Source: Vibrio pelagius (GTDB lineage: Bacteria; Pseudomonadota; Gammaproteobacteria; Enterobacterales; Vibrionaceae). From it: a stretch of DNA of 64,000 nucleotides. Shown here one piece after another: positions 43,154 to 53,190 of this stretch. A model generated the notes under the pieces. The model was given only the letters and a program-made list of their open reading frames with translations, searched no databases and was not told the DNA's origin. The stretch is from the NCBI RefSeq assembly GCF_024347575.1, contig NZ_AP025503.1, positions 2,666,001-2,730,000 of the forward strand. Direction: 5' to 3'. The translations under genes and the position numbers were made by a program. Each line of letters opens with the position of its first letter. Position 1 is the stretch's first letter.

Positions 43154-43791
43154 TCAATATCCGATTCTAGACGCGATTCGCTTTCAGCTGACGCGTCGTT
43201 GTTTAATCTCAATTGCAACTCGTAATCTTGCAACATAGCGTGTACGCGTTTGCGCTGCTCTTGCAAGTGGGCATCTGCCACGGGTTTCTCAACAGACTCA
43301 CGAGTTAGGCTTACTGGCTCTACCGAACCGGCAAACGGGATAGTTTGTAACACAGGCAGCTGTTCTACTTCTGGTGCGGCAGGATCGCTGCCACCATACT
43401 GTTGAACCCCCAAAATGACCGCCAGCGACACACAAGCTGCAACGGCAACTTGACCAAATTGCTGCAACCAAGCTGGCATCTGGCGTTTTGCTTGTTGTGG
43501 TTTAGGTTGTTCTTCTTGCACTTGTGGAGCAACAGTTTGTGTCTGCTCTGGGCGCAATGAATGTACATTGTTGAGTTTGTTGTGTGCAGGCTCATTCTCA
43601 AGCGCCGCAGCAACACTATCCGCAATGTTCCACTCTAGCGTTTCTGGCGCATCGCCTCGCATGACATCACCGATTAAATGGTAACTCTGCCAGGTATCCT
43701 TGCTTTCTTGATCGGACTCCAACTCTGCAATCAGAGCTTTGTCGATCGTTTCACCATCCATGAGTGCCGAAAGCTTTTCTTTATCAGCCAT
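43150..43791 (-). CDS. rseA: Anti-sigma-E factor RseA
   Basis: About 213 residues: cytoplasmic sigma-binding N-terminus (MADKEKLSALMDGE), one membrane helix near residues 112-130, periplasmic tail with Gln/Ala-rich C-terminus. It holds RpoE inactive until proteolysis. I chose the ATG at 43791, well spaced from GGTG; the listed upstream GTG lies in the ribosome site region. Confidence 0.93.
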   Translation of the reverse strand: MADKEKLSALMDGETIDKALIAELESDQESKDTWQSYHLIGDVMRGDAPETLEWNIADSVAAALENEPAHNKLNNVHSLRPEQTQTVAPQVQEEQPKPQQAKRQMPAWLQQFGQVAVAACVSLAVILGVQQYGGSDPAAPEVEQLPVLQTIPFAGSVEPVSLTRESVEKPVADAHLQEQRKRVHAMLQDYELQLRLNNDASAESESRLESDIE

Positions 43792-43817
43792 TATTTTCAC
43801 CATAATAATTACAAGTT

Positions 43818-44396
43818 TTAGCGCTGTAAAAGAGGTTTTATTTTCTTTTCCACCGCTTCACGAGCACGGAAAATACGCGAACGTACGGTTCCTACAGGGC
43901 AATCCATTACTTCTGCAATCTCTTCGTAACTTAAGCCTTCAAGTTCGCGTAAGGTCATTGCAGTTTTCAAGTCTTCCGGTAGCGCTTCAATCGCTCCGAA
44001 AACCACTTCTTTCAATTCTTTCGACAGCGTTAAGTTCTCAGGGTTCGAAATTTCTTTCAGTGCGCTGCCAGTTTCAAAATATTCTGCATCATCTGCATCG
44101 ACATCGGTTGCGGGTGGCCTACGGCTCTGTGCAACTATGTGATTTTTTGCTGTGTTCACGGCAATTCGGTACAACCATGTGTAGAAGGCACTCTCGCCTC
44201 TAAAATTTGGTATCGCGCGGTAAGCCTTTATAAACGCTTCCTGTGCCACATCAGCCACATCACCGGAATTATTCACGTAGCGAGAGATAAGGTTGCAAAC
44301 TTTGTTTTGATACTTAACCACTAACAGGTTAAATGCTTGCTTATCTCCACTCTGAACTCGCTCAATCAACACTTGATCGGTTAGCTGCTCGTTCAT
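43818..44396 (-). CDS. rpoE: RNA polymerase sigma-E factor
   Basis: A 192-residue ECF sigma factor with region 2 (DVAQEAFIKAYRAIPNFRG) and region 4 (LEGLSYEEIAEVMDCPVGT). It drives the envelope stress response and its own operon. First gene of rpoE-rseA-rseB-rseC, divergent from nadB, as in E. coli. Intact. Confidence 0.97.
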   Translation of the reverse strand: MNEQLTDQVLIERVQSGDKQAFNLLVVKYQNKVCNLISRYVNNSGDVADVAQEAFIKAYRAIPNFRGESAFYTWLYRIAVNTAKNHIVAQSRRPPATDVDADDAEYFETGSALKEISNPENLTLSKELKEVVFGAIEALPEDLKTAMTLRELEGLSYEEIAEVMDCPVGTVRSRIFRAREAVEKKIKPLLQR

Positions 44397-44495
44397 TCGA
44401 GCGGGTACTCCTATTGTTATCCCCCTTACCTTCTCAGATATGGGTACTAATTATGCGAAATGTAGTATTGACACCACTGTCTACATGAGCACTAT

Positions 44496-44522
44496 TGTGA
44501 CTAGGTCAAAAAAGGAAAGTTC
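44496..44522 (-). promoter_or_regulatory. Possible sigmaE-type promoter of rpoE
   Basis: On the minus strand GAACTT (44517-44522) is followed after 16 bp by TCACA (44496-44500), about 100 bp upstream of rpoE. The -35 and spacing fit sigmaE promoters; the -10 match is partial. Autoregulation of rpoE is known in relatives. The rest of the 44397-44785 gap is AT-rich with no supported gene. Confidence 0.5.
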
Positions 44523-44785
44523 AAACTTTCTTAAAATTATTTGCCATTATTGTTTCACAATGTGATGTAATAAAAATAGCTACCCCTATCAATTTGGGGA
44601 AACTTAAGCAAAAGCAATGGTATTGAGCAATTAAATATTTCTAGATAGCTGTCTATATCTTGATTCTGCATTGTCTTTCAGGACTCATTGAGACTGAGTA
44701 TAACAGTCGTTAAAGCCCTCCTAAAACAAGACAACGTCAATTTAGAGTGGACAACTCGACTATAGCCCGGGATTTAAAAAGTTTT

Positions 44786-46396
44786 ATGAACGCAAACCGT
44801 GAACATCAGTGTGATGTATTAGTGGTGGGGAGTGGTGCTGCTGGCTTGTCATTAGCCTTACGCGTCGCTGAACATGCAAAAGTAATCGTATTAAGCAAAG
44901 GACCACGTAGTGAAGGATCGACGTACTACGCACAAGGTGGTATCGCGGCAGTATTTGACGAATCGGACAGCATTGAGTCGCACGTTGAAGATACGCAAAT
45001 TGCTGGAGCTGGGTTATGTGAAGAAGACACTGTTCAATTCATTGCTGAGAATGCTAAAGAGTGCGTGCAGTGGCTAATTGATGGCGGTGTGCCTTTCGAC
45101 AAAGACGAAAACAGCACTGAAGGTCAGCCTAAATATCACCTGACTCGTGAAGGCGGCCACAGCCACCGACGTATCCTTCACGCGGCAGATGCAACCGGCA
45201 TGGCAATGCAAACTTCTCTGCAGGACAATGTTAACAACCACCCGAACATTGAGATCTTCGAGCGCCATAATGCTCTCGACTTGATCACTGAAGATAAAAT
45301 CGGTGGCTCGAAAGATAAAGTTATCGGAGCCTACATATGGAACCGTAACCAAGAGCAAGTGGAAACCGTTCGCGCGAAATTCGTGGTACTTGCTACTGGT
45401 GGTGCCTCTAAAGTTTACCAATACACATCCAACCCAGACGTCTCTTCTGGTGACGGTATTGCGATCGCTTGGCGTGCCGGTTGTCGCGTTGCGAACCTTG
45501 AGTTCAACCAGTTTCACCCGACTTGCCTATTTCATCCTGAAGCGCGTAACTTCCTGTTAACTGAAGCACTTCGTGGTGAGGGTGCATACCTGCGCCGCCC
45601 TGACGGCACTCGCTTTATGAAAGACTTCGACGAACGTGGTGAATTAGCCCCTCGTGATGTGGTGGCTCGCGCTATCGACTTTGAGATGAAGCGTCTTGGT
45701 GCTGACTGCATGTACGTGGACATCAGCCACAAGCCTGAAGAGTTCATTACTGCGCACTTCCCAATGATTCACACGCGCTTGATGGATCTGGGTATCGACA
45801 TGACCAAAGAGCCGATTCCAATTGTTCCTGCCGCGCATTACACCTGCGGTGGAGTGATGGTGAACAAGAATGGTCAAACCGACCTGCAAAACCTCTACGC
45901 GATTGGTGAAGTAAGCTACACCGGCCTTCACGGAGCGAACCGCATGGCATCAAACTCACTGCTAGAGTGTGTCGTTTACGCTTGGTCCGCAGCGAAACAT
46001 ATTGTAGAGAACCTCGACCAATCTCAATTGTGTGCAGCACTACCTGCTTGGGATGAGAGCCAAGTGACCAACAGTGACGAAGAGGTAATTATTCAACACA
46101 ACTGGCATGAACTGCGTCTGTTTATGTGGGACTACATGGGTATCGTGCGCACTGATAAGCGTCTTGAACGTGCTATGCGCCGTATTCAGATGTTGCAACA
46201 AGAGACTCACGAGTACTACAGCCACTTTAAGGTATCAAATAACCTGCTAGAGCTGCGTAACTTGTTGCAAGTTGCTGAGCTAATGGTGCGCTGTGCGATG
46301 CAACGTAAAGAGAGTCGCGGCCTGCACTATACACTGGACTACCCAGAACTGGCTGAAGACAGCGGTCCAACGATTCTGACACCGAACAAAAACTAA
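44786..46396 (+). CDS. nadB: L-aspartate oxidase
   Basis: About 536 residues. FAD enzyme with the Rossmann motif [15 protein letters not shown] near the start and the active-site stretch [12 protein letters not shown]. It oxidises aspartate to iminoaspartate, first step of NAD synthesis, using oxygen or fumarate. I prefer the ATG at 44786 ([12 protein letters not shown]), which fits the family; an in-frame GTG at 44747 would add 13 residues. Divergent from rpoE. Confidence 0.94.
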   Translation: MNANREHQCDVLVVGSGAAGLSLALRVAEHAKVIVLSKGPRSEGSTYYAQGGIAAVFDESDSIESHVEDTQIAGAGLCEEDTVQFIAENAKECVQWLIDGGVPFDKDENSTEGQPKYHLTREGGHSHRRILHAADATGMAMQTSLQDNVNNHPNIEIFERHNALDLITEDKIGGSKDKVIGAYIWNRNQEQVETVRAKFVVLATGGASKVYQYTSNPDVSSGDGIAIAWRAGCRVANLEFNQFHPTCLFHPEARNFLLTEALRGEGAYLRRPDGTRFMKDFDERGELAPRDVVARAIDFEMKRLGADCMYVDISHKPEEFITAHFPMIHTRLMDLGIDMTKEPIPIVPAAHYTCGGVMVNKNGQTDLQNLYAIGEVSYTGLHGANRMASNSLLECVVYAWSAAKHIVENLDQSQLCAALPAWDESQVTNSDEEVIIQHNWHELRLFMWDYMGIVRTDKRLERAMRRIQMLQQETHEYYSHFKVSNNLLELRNLLQVAELMVRCAMQRKESRGLHYTLDYPELAEDSGPTILTPNKN

Positions 46397-46433
46397 AGCG
46401 TAAAAGCAATACAATTTATACAAGCAATACGAC

Positions 46434-46850
46434 TTAAAGGGAGCATGATGCTCCCTTTTTACTTTTGAGCCACACCAATAAGTAACGATAATCCGCTTCA
46501 AGACAGCTGTCGCGCCATAGGATGACAGGCTCACCTTCACTGAACTTCAGCATCACGAACAGAGAACGGAAAATAGTATCGCTCGATTGAAAAACGCGTT
46601 TCTCCCCATTAACTATGATTTCGTGGTTAGGTCGAAGCTCGATCTCACCTGTCGCTATTGGCCAGCCAATTTTATTATCGCGTATCAACAAGTACAGAAG
46701 AACAAAAAGGTAAAGAGTGGCTACAAGAGGGATATTTGATGTGATAATAAAAACCAAAAGGCACCACAGAGTGGCGCCTTTTGCGAATAATGCGTAATAC
46801 GAAGGGCTAAGCTTGAGCTTAACGAACCTTGCTGAGGTTGTGTGCAACAA
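46434..46850 (-). CDS. cptA: YgfX/CptA-type membrane protein
   Basis: Up to 138 residues with two close membrane helices near residues 22-55 and a soluble tail. It matches the YgfX family, which in E. coli (CptA) has been reported to affect MreB and FtsZ. It overlaps sdhE by 32 bp, and the start codon as listed is a TTG, so the N-terminus is uncertain. Confidence 0.8.
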   Translation of the reverse strand: MLHTTSARFVKLKLSPSYYALFAKGATLWCLLVFIITSNIPLVATLYLFVLLYLLIRDNKIGWPIATGEIELRPNHEIIVNGEKRVFQSSDTIFRSLFVMLKFSEGEPVILWRDSCLEADYRYLLVWLKSKKGASCSL

Positions 46851-47079
46851 TTTTGTCGACCATTGACGCGTGACCTAGGTTTTCACTGCGACCGTGCCCC
46901 ATCACCCATGTAAACAGATCGGGATCATCACACTCTAGTAGTGAAACAAAATCACGTTGCTCCTGCTCTTGCAATGAGTCAAAACATTCCTCAAAAAAGG
47001 GCATGATGACTACATCAAGCTCTAACATACCGCGACGGCAGCCCCATTTAATTCGTGCTTTCTGCTCTGCAGTGTACAT
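46819..47079 (-). CDS. sdhE: FAD assembly factor SdhE (CptB)
   Basis: An 86-residue protein with the conserved RIKWGCRRGMLELD segment, including the RGxxE motif (RGMLE) that binds the flavoprotein. SdhE helps attach FAD covalently to succinate dehydrogenase and fumarate reductase. It forms a pair with the overlapping cptA. Confidence 0.95.
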   Translation of the reverse strand: MYTAEQKARIKWGCRRGMLELDVVIMPFFEECFDSLQEQEQRDFVSLLECDDPDLFTWVMGHGRSENLGHASMVDKIVAHNLSKVR

Positions 47080-47247
47080 TGGTTATCCTCACCTATTATT
47101 TTTCTCTCTTCGAGTGTAACAACTCATAAGCGCTGCAACTAGCACAGTCGTCTCAGTCCCTATCTCAGCTCACAAAAAAACCTAAGCTGACAAAAAAAAC
47201 GAACCGGATTAACATAGACACAAATCAAATTTCTCAGGAAAGGCAAA

Positions 47248-48219
47248 ATGGATTGGAAAAACACGTTTCAACCACTTAATCACACGCACAACGACACACT
47301 TCCAGGCGTGATGATGACACACATCTCTGACTGGGGTGCGATTACTATGGTGGGCGATGACAAAAAGTCGTACCTGCAAGGCCAAGTAACGTGCGATGTC
47401 GTACAGCTAGCGAGTGACGAGTCAACGCTAGGCGCACACTGTGATGCGAAGGGTAAAGTGTGGAGCATTTTCCGCCTATTCCACCACAATGATGGCTACG
47501 CCCTACTCCAACCTCAATCAGCGATTGAAGTTGAGCTACAGGAAATCAAGAAATACGCGGTATTCTCAAAAGTAACTATTGAGCAGACTGAAGATGTTGT
47601 CCTTGGCATCATGGGTGCGCAAGCCGATAGCTTTATCGATACTCTTTCTGAAGATCGTGGCAATGTACGTGCGATCGAGGGCGGCAGCGCAGTAAAAGTA
47701 GCGGATTCTCGCTGGGCGCTACTTGTGACTCCAGATGCGGCACAAGCTTTAGTTGAAGGTAGCTCTATTGAAAAAGTGTCCGAAACGCTGTGGCAATACT
47801 TTGAGATCATGGATGCTCAACCAAAGCTGTCAGCAGCAGAGCAGAATGAACACATCCCGCAGGCATTGAACCTACAAGCGATTGGCGGTATCAGCTTTAG
47901 CAAAGGCTGTTACACAGGCCAAGAGACCGTGGCACGCGCGAAATACCGTGGCATGAACAAGCGAGAAATGCGCATTGTTTCTGGTACAACCGAACAACCA
48001 CTTACGTTAGATTCAGCGATTGAACTCGAGCGCAGTGTGGGTGAAAACTGGCGTGGTGCCGGCCGTCTTCTGAACGTCTACCAATTCTCTGACAACACAG
48101 CCATTGGTCTCATTGTTCTGCCAAATAACTTAGATGATGATGTTGAACTGCGCCTTGCCGAACAACCAGATCACAAATGGACCATCCAACCGCTACCTTA
48201 TAGCTTGGAAGAAGAGTAA
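47248..48219 (+). CDS. ygfZ: tRNA-modifying, folate-binding protein YgfZ
   Basis: A 323-residue protein of the GcvT-like family with the diagnostic motif KGCYTGQE (about residue 225). YgfZ is folate-binding and supports iron-sulfur enzymes such as MiaB. It is divergent from sdhE, as in E. coli. Confidence 0.94.
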   Translation: MDWKNTFQPLNHTHNDTLPGVMMTHISDWGAITMVGDDKKSYLQGQVTCDVVQLASDESTLGAHCDAKGKVWSIFRLFHHNDGYALLQPQSAIEVELQEIKKYAVFSKVTIEQTEDVVLGIMGAQADSFIDTLSEDRGNVRAIEGGSAVKVADSRWALLVTPDAAQALVEGSSIEKVSETLWQYFEIMDAQPKLSAAEQNEHIPQALNLQAIGGISFSKGCYTGQETVARAKYRGMNKREMRIVSGTTEQPLTLDSAIELERSVGENWRGAGRLLNVYQFSDNTAIGLIVLPNNLDDDVELRLAEQPDHKWTIQPLPYSLEEE

Positions 48220-48225
48220 TTCCCT

Positions 48226-48687
48226 TTGAAAACGGTAATTACAGATTGGTTAGATCAACAGCAGGTGGCGTACCGCCTGCTATTGCAAGACAAAGAAACC
48301 ACTTCCATTGAAGAGACAGCGCAGGCTCGAGGTATTGAGCCTTCACAAATGGTCAAATGTATTCTGCTACGAGACATGGGCAACCAATACGCGTTGGCAT
48401 GTGCACCGGGTGATAAATCGATTGACCCAAAAAAAGTTCGAGCCGTGCTTAACTGCCGCCGAATGACTTGTGTATCTCAACAAGATGTTGAATCGGTTAC
48501 AGGCTTTAAAGTCGGCTGTGTTGGCCCATTAGCACTCAAGCGCTATATGCCGATCATTTTTGATCGTTCTCTTCAACAGAATAAAATTGTGACAATCAGC
48601 TCTGGTGAGCGAATGGCTGGGATCGCCCTTGATCTCAACGATCTTATGAGTCTATGTGCGCCGATTGAAGCCGAGATCTGCAAGTAA
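48226..48687 (+). CDS. YbaK/ProX-like aminoacyl-tRNA deacylase domain protein
   Basis: A 153-residue single-domain protein of the YbaK/aminoacyl-tRNA-editing family. The central PSQMVKCILLRDMGNQYALACAPGD and the C-terminal ISSGERMAGIALDLNDLM segments are typical. The family removes wrong amino acids from tRNAs, often Cys- or Ala-tRNA-Pro. The start is a TTG at 48226, six bases after the ygfZ stop, with GAAGAG upstream; the exact substrate is unknown. Confidence 0.85.
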   Translation: MKTVITDWLDQQQVAYRLLLQDKETTSIEETAQARGIEPSQMVKCILLRDMGNQYALACAPGDKSIDPKKVRAVLNCRRMTCVSQQDVESVTGFKVGCVGPLALKRYMPIIFDRSLQQNKIVTISSGERMAGIALDLNDLMSLCAPIEAEICK

Positions 48688-48829
48688 CCTCTATATCAAT
48701 TCGATCTTCCTCACAATTTCACTAGGTTTGATGTGAGAGTTTTCATAATAATTGAGGCTTTTATCATATTTACCAGACCGACCAGAAAATATATTTAGTC
48801 AAAATAAAAGCATAACTAGTCACAGGAGC

Positions 48830-48977
48830 TTTTCTAGGGTAGTCTACATTCACTGGTTGGGTTTTAATCAAAGCGATAACTAACCAGTCAAAGTGAATCC
48901 ACTGAGTAATGTCAGTCATCCACTTTTGTGTAATGCATCTGTGACTATTCGCCCGTTTATGAACGGGCTTTTTTTTA
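48830..48977 (+). ncRNA. Candidate small RNA or structured leader ending in a strong terminator
   Basis: A gene-free stretch with a long imperfect hairpin (ATTCACT 48848-48854 with AGTGAAT 48892-48898; GGTTG with TAACC inside) followed by a clear rho-independent terminator at 48951-48977. No coding frame here has support. I found no convincing promoter and do not recognise a known RNA family. It could also be the untranslated end of the upstream gene's transcript. Confidence 0.35.
48951..48977 (+). terminator. Strong rho-independent terminator
   Basis: Perfect 7-bp stem GCCCGTT / AACGGGC, loop TATG, followed by nine T. It is about 260 bp after the YbaK-like gene. Confidence 0.92.
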
Positions 48978-49185
48978 TTCAGAAAAATTTACACTTTTAT
49001 TACACAAATAAAAAATTTACGCCTATTCTTAACCTTGCCTACGGTGAGCAGCCTAAAGCCCAGACAGCAAAGTCAGAAGGCCGTTCACTAAACTCACCAA
49101 TTTTGAGGAGAAGCTCACGATAAAAACGATATTTGCTAGTAAATCTGATTAGTGCAGCACAAATATCTATTAAGAGACAACTCTA

Positions 49186-49244
49186 CTGCATATTACTCCA
49201 TGCTTATCACAATTATTCCCTCGGAGATTTTCTATAATATGCAG
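49186..49244. promoter_or_regulatory. ytfK promoter region with inverted repeat
   Basis: A perfect 10-bp inverted repeat, CTGCATATTA (49186-49195) and TAATATGCAG (49235-49244), brackets the region, and its right arm overlaps a consensus -10 TATAAT (49233-49238). Predicted only; no clear -35. It may be an operator. Confidence 0.5.
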
Positions 49245-49271
49245 GCTAGGTAAAGATAAGGATAAGAAAAA

Positions 49272-49478
49272 ATGAGACTGTTTAAGCGCTATACACCCGG
49301 TATGATTGCTAAACATGTAAGTCGACTTTTTAAAGGACGAATCTACATTTACGGCGTCGGGAAATTTGAGTTTGATAACGGTAAGCTGGTTCTGCCAGAG
49401 AGGGCTGAAAAGCGCCATTTTGATACCGTCAAAGAGATAAACAATGAAATTATGAAGCTAAGGTGCGCTTACGCTTGA
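49272..49478 (+). CDS. ytfK: YtfK-like protein (DUF1107), stringent-response stimulator
   Basis: A 68-residue basic protein, MRLFKRYTP... with GRIYIYGVGKFEFDNGKL. This matches E. coli YtfK (DUF1107) in length and along most of the sequence. In E. coli YtfK binds SpoT and favours (p)ppGpp synthesis during phosphate or fatty-acid starvation. Function here is inferred from that match. A strong terminator follows. Confidence 0.85.
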   Translation: MRLFKRYTPGMIAKHVSRLFKGRIYIYGVGKFEFDNGKLVLPERAEKRHFDTVKEINNEIMKLRCAYA

Positions 49479-49504
49479 TCACTATAGTTATCGACTGAAT
49501 ACAG

Positions 49505-49531
49505 AAAAGGGTTGGCACTGCCAACCCTTTT
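49505..49531. terminator. Two-way terminator between ytfK and ubiI
   Basis: 12-bp perfect stem AAAAGGGTTGGC / GCCAACCCTTTT with loop ACT, between convergent genes. Confidence 0.92.
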
Positions 49532-49553
49532 GCGTTTCTCAAAGCCTAAATCA

Positions 49554-50777
49554 TTAATTAGTACTGACTGGTCGTTTAGCAAGCTCCGGTAGATTACCGG
49601 TTAAACCTAGCGCACGTTTCATGATTTCATCTTTCGCACCTGGTAGCTGTCCAGCAAGTTTCATCCCTAAACCACGAATTAGTTTCTTAGCTGGGTTGTC
49701 ACCTTCAAACAGGTCTTTAAAGCCCTGCATAGAAGCAATCATTTTGGCCGCTTCAGCTTTACGCCAGCGTTCGTAACTGCGCAGATTACGCTTGGTTCCG
49801 ATGTCTTCACCCGCTTGCCATAGCTTGAGCAACTCTTGTGCTAGACTCGCAGCGTCAAGCAAACCAAGATTCACGCCTTGACCTGCCAATGGATGAATCG
49901 TGTGGGCGGCATCACCAACTAAAGCCACACGCTCAACGGCAAAATCACGCGCATAACGCATGCGTAATGGGAAGGCAAAGCGCTCACCGACTACGCTGCA
50001 TAGACCAAGCTTGGCATCAAACTCTGTTGTCAGGTGCTTGTTGAACTCTTGTTCAGACATCGATACCAACTTCTCAGCACGATTTGGCTCGGTTGACCAT
50101 ACGATTGAGCTCATATTCGGTGACTGCATTGGCAAAAATGCCAAGGGGCCTTGCGGTGTAAAGATCTGACGCGCAACACTGTCATGCGCAGATTCAGTGT
50201 GAATGTTTGCCACTATCGCGCTGTGCCCATAGTCCCAATGTGTGAGTGGGATATCTTGCTGTCTGCGAACCCATGAGTTTGCACCATCAGCGCCAACAAC
50301 CAGCTTGGCCGTCAATGCCTGACCATTATCTAGAGTCAGCCAAGCTTCACTTTCACCAATTGCCAAAGATTGGCATGTAGCTGGCATATACAAGCTCACA
50401 TTGTCCTGCTTCTTCACTTGTTCAAGCAGTGCCAGTTGTATCACTCGGTTCTCGACAATATGACCAAGGTTTGGCTGCGCCAGACGAGTAGAATCAAACT
50501 CGATGCGTGCGAAGCTGTCTTGCTCCCACACTTCCATCGCTTGATAAGGTGCAGCACGTCGCTGTTCAATACCGCGCCATGCGCCTAGATTACGCAAGAT
50601 CACTTCACTTGAACGGCTCAATGCCGACACACGAACATCCGGCAGTTCATTCAATCCTTCGCTCGGCGCTTTGCCTTCAATCACAGCAATTCTTAGATCA
50701 CTGTCTTTAAGGGCTGCGGCTAATGCCAATCCAACCATGCCACCGCCAACAATAGCGATATCAACACTTTGCATCAT
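49554..50777 (-). CDS. ubiI: FAD-dependent 2-octaprenylphenol hydroxylase (UbiI/VisC)
   Basis: A 407-residue flavin monooxygenase with N-terminal FAD motif VDIAIVGGGMVGLALAA and the C-terminal GDAAHTIHPLAGQGVNLGL motif. In E. coli UbiI adds the C5 hydroxyl in ubiquinone synthesis. The two neighbouring paralogues are named by order and similarity; the exchange of ubiI and ubiH cannot be fully excluded. Follows ubiH by 11 bp. Confidence 0.88.
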   Translation of the reverse strand: MMQSVDIAIVGGGMVGLALAAALKDSDLRIAVIEGKAPSEGLNELPDVRVSALSRSSEVILRNLGAWRGIEQRRAAPYQAMEVWEQDSFARIEFDSTRLAQPNLGHIVENRVIQLALLEQVKKQDNVSLYMPATCQSLAIGESEAWLTLDNGQALTAKLVVGADGANSWVRRQQDIPLTHWDYGHSAIVANIHTESAHDSVARQIFTPQGPLAFLPMQSPNMSSIVWSTEPNRAEKLVSMSEQEFNKHLTTEFDAKLGLCSVVGERFAFPLRMRYARDFAVERVALVGDAAHTIHPLAGQGVNLGLLDAASLAQELLKLWQAGEDIGTKRNLRSYERWRKAEAAKMIASMQGFKDLFEGDNPAKKLIRGLGMKLAGQLPGAKDEIMKRALGLTGNLPELAKRPVSTN

Positions 50778-50788
50778 TATTTTCTACC

Positions 50789-51967
50789 TTATCTCTCAAC
50801 CAAACCTAACGTATGACGCAATAAAGGGCCTTTAAGGGGTGAGATGTTATCCATTGCTGCCAATCCGAGATTACGACCTAAGCGTGTAGCTGGCCAGTCA
50901 TTTGAAAACAGGTGAACCAGACCTGAAGTGAGCGAAATCGTGGTTTCACGATCCGACTCTCGACGTTTTCTAAAGCGTGTTAATCCTGCGTAGTGACCTG
51001 CGTCATCCAGCTGCTCACATACCTCTTCCGCGAGCGACGCAACATCGCGAATGCCAAGGTTAAATCCTTGCCCCGCAATCGGGTGTAAGGTTTGTGCGGC
51101 GTTGCCAACAATCGCAAATCGATGGGAGATGTTCTGTTGTCGATGACGTAAAATCAGTGGGTAACTCGCTCTCTGCCCCACTTTTTCCAACTTGCCTAGG
51201 CGCCAACCAAAGGCGTCTTGCAGTTGCTCAAGAAAGGCCGTTTCATCTAACGCCATGACTTTCTCAGCTTGTTCTGGTGGCAGACACCAAACTAAAGACA
51301 AACGGTTATTAGTCATCGGTAATAACGCGACTGGGCCATGCTCAGTAAAGCGCTCAAATGCACGTCCAGCATGCGGTTCGTTCGCGACAATATTTGCGAT
51401 AACGGCAACCTGACCAAAATCGTGCTCATTCAGAGTAATACCTAAACGCTCACAGCAAGTCGAGATGGCACCATCAGCTGCCACCAACAACTTAGTGGAA
51501 ATCGTCTCGCCGCAACTCAGTTCAATATCCGTATGCTCAAGATGGCGAGTAATCTCACTCGCCGAGGATGGACAAAACAGAGTGATATTGCTTTCAGCCT
51601 CAAGTTTCTCTTGGTAGATACGCCCAACATCAGCAAGTTCCACCACGTAGCCTAGGGCATCCACTGCGAGCTGTTCGCTGAAGATATCTGTCATCCCTGC
51701 ATGACCGCGGTCTGAGACATGAATATCTTTGATCGCCGTCGCTACCGGTAAGATCGATGACCACAGTTGGAGAGACTCTAAAATCTGCACCGTTCCGTAA
51801 GAGAGTGCGATAGAGCGAGAATCAAACCCAGGGTGAGCACTATGGTCAACCTGATACGGTTCAACCACAGCTATCGATAAAGAGCGTTGACTTAACTGGT
51901 TGAGGGCTAAAGCAAGTGTTGCGCCTGCCATTGCTCCACCAGCAATTACCACATCAAATTGAGCCAT
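50789..51967 (-). CDS. ubiH: 2-octaprenyl-6-methoxyphenol hydroxylase UbiH
   Basis: A 392-residue paralogue of the downstream gene, with N-terminal FDVVIAGGAMAGATLALAL and C-terminal GNAAQTLHPIAGQGFNLGI. It adds the C1 hydroxyl in aerobic ubiquinone synthesis. The first motif has GGAMAG where most have GGGMAG. Operon ygfB-ubiH-ubiI. Confidence 0.9.
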   Translation of the reverse strand: MAQFDVVIAGGAMAGATLALALNQLSQRSLSIAVVEPYQVDHSAHPGFDSRSIALSYGTVQILESLQLWSSILPVATAIKDIHVSDRGHAGMTDIFSEQLAVDALGYVVELADVGRIYQEKLEAESNITLFCPSSASEITRHLEHTDIELSCGETISTKLLVAADGAISTCCERLGITLNEHDFGQVAVIANIVANEPHAGRAFERFTEHGPVALLPMTNNRLSLVWCLPPEQAEKVMALDETAFLEQLQDAFGWRLGKLEKVGQRASYPLILRHRQQNISHRFAIVGNAAQTLHPIAGQGFNLGIRDVASLAEEVCEQLDDAGHYAGLTRFRKRRESDRETTISLTSGLVHLFSNDWPATRLGRNLGLAAMDNISPLKGPLLRHTLGLVER

Positions 51968-51990
51968 GGTGACCTCTAAACTCGAAACAA

Positions 51991-52566
51991 TTAATGAATG
52001 GTTGGTGCGCTATCTTCTGATGGGCGAGCACCGAACTCCGCATGAATGGTTAATGCACATGCCTTAACATGTTCAATAACCTGCTCAAGTAGCTGTGCTT
52101 GCTCGTCTAGGTCGTCGTCTTCATCGATGCCTAACTTTGCCATCTCTTCTAGATCAGCCAATGCTTCTTTAGTCTCATCTGACGCTTTGTTCAGTTGTGC
52201 ACCGACCAAGCCTAAACCTGAGATAAAGTGATTAATCCAATCTGATACACCATCCGCCAGATCAAACAGGCTAGCACTCGCGTCTTCGTCCGGAAGCAGC
52301 ATAGAAAGCTCCATGCCTGAGCCCGTAATCTCACTGGTTGTTACTTTCAACGTTGCTTCTGCCAATGTCAGTGCACGATCCGGCCAACCCATTCCGTCGT
52401 TGGTGTAATCGAAGATCAATGGCTGCCAGCTTTTATCTGCAAGGCTTAACCCACCGCTCAGCATCCCTGTTAATAGGCCATGCATTTCTGCAGGCGTTAC
52501 AGCAAGGCTTGCTGATTGCAATTCAGTTGCAACCGTTAGGTAGTCAGGTAAAGTAGTTTCGCTCAT
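51991..52566 (-). CDS. ygfB: YgfB/YecA family (UPF0149) protein
   Basis: A 191-residue acidic helical protein with the family segments [16 protein letters not shown] and [14 protein letters not shown]. Function in Vibrio is unknown; in E. coli it is next to pepP and ubiH. First gene of the leftward ubi unit. Confidence 0.9.
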   Translation of the reverse strand: MSETTLPDYLTVATELQSASLAVTPAEMHGLLTGMLSGGLSLADKSWQPLIFDYTNDGMGWPDRALTLAEATLKVTTSEITGSGMELSMLLPDEDASASLFDLADGVSDWINHFISGLGLVGAQLNKASDETKEALADLEEMAKLGIDEDDDLDEQAQLLEQVIEHVKACALTIHAEFGARPSEDSAPTIH

Positions 52567-52737
52567 CAGATAACTCGCTCAGTTGTTCTTTATATCAATC
52601 TATTAATCGTACCACTTCACCCCAATTCTAGTAAGCGAAGATCCTTAGCAATTGCAGCAAGAGTGACTACCAAATGTTCAATTTGCTGAATTACTGTGTG
52701 CTCAAGCTCTCATTTACAAACAGTCACCCTGAAAAGC

Positions 52738-52766
52738 TTGAATCTTAATAGCGGTTTACCTATAGT
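52738..52766 (+). promoter_or_regulatory. Predicted promoter of zapA-ssrS-ygfA
   Basis: TTGAAT (52738-52743), exactly 17 bp, TATAGT (52761-52766), leaving about 100 nt of leader before zapA. The leader has a small hairpin CTCCT/AGGAG near 52770-52785. The rest of 52567-52872 shows nothing else. Confidence 0.6.
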
Positions 52767-52872
52767 TTCCTCCTCAGAGGAGTTAGCTTCCTCATCGGTG
52801 CTGGCACTTTTTCTTTCTCATAATGACAAAGGGCAACGGCCTTAGAATAGCGCGTTAAAGAGTTCATCCATC

Positions 52873-53181
52873 ATGAGTAATCAAGCGGTAGACGTTGAAA
52901 TATTAGGTAAATTGACTCGAGTTAATTGTCCTGCAGGGCAAGAAGAGTCATTAATTGCAGCGGCGGCCGATCTTGATAATCGATTGAAAGAGATGGCTGA
53001 ACGTACTAAGGTAACCAATGAAGTTAAGCTACTAACGATCGCTGCTCTTAACATATGTTATGAGCTACAGACGAAAAAGTTCGAAGCTAACGACGAACAA
53101 AACGCACTGACCGAGCGCATGGAAAAGCTCACTGCATCGCTTTCAGATGTACTCAGTAAGGTTAAGCACGGACAGCAATAG
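52873..53181 (+). CDS. zapA: Cell division protein ZapA
   Basis: A 102-residue protein with the N-terminal VDVEILGKLTRVNCPAG domain and a C-terminal coiled coil (about residues 65-98). ZapA cross-links FtsZ filaments at mid-cell. Upstream of 6S RNA and ygfA, the standard order; divergent from ygfB. Confidence 0.95.
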   Translation: MSNQAVDVEILGKLTRVNCPAGQEESLIAAAADLDNRLKEMAERTKVTNEVKLLTIAALNICYELQTKKFEANDEQNALTERMEKLTASLSDVLSKVKHGQQ

Positions 53182-53190
53182 CGTACACAA

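Noticed and set aside
48893..49123. 77-residue open frame on the plus strand
   Set aside because: It runs straight through the strong terminator at 48951-48977, has no clear ribosome site and has unlikely composition.
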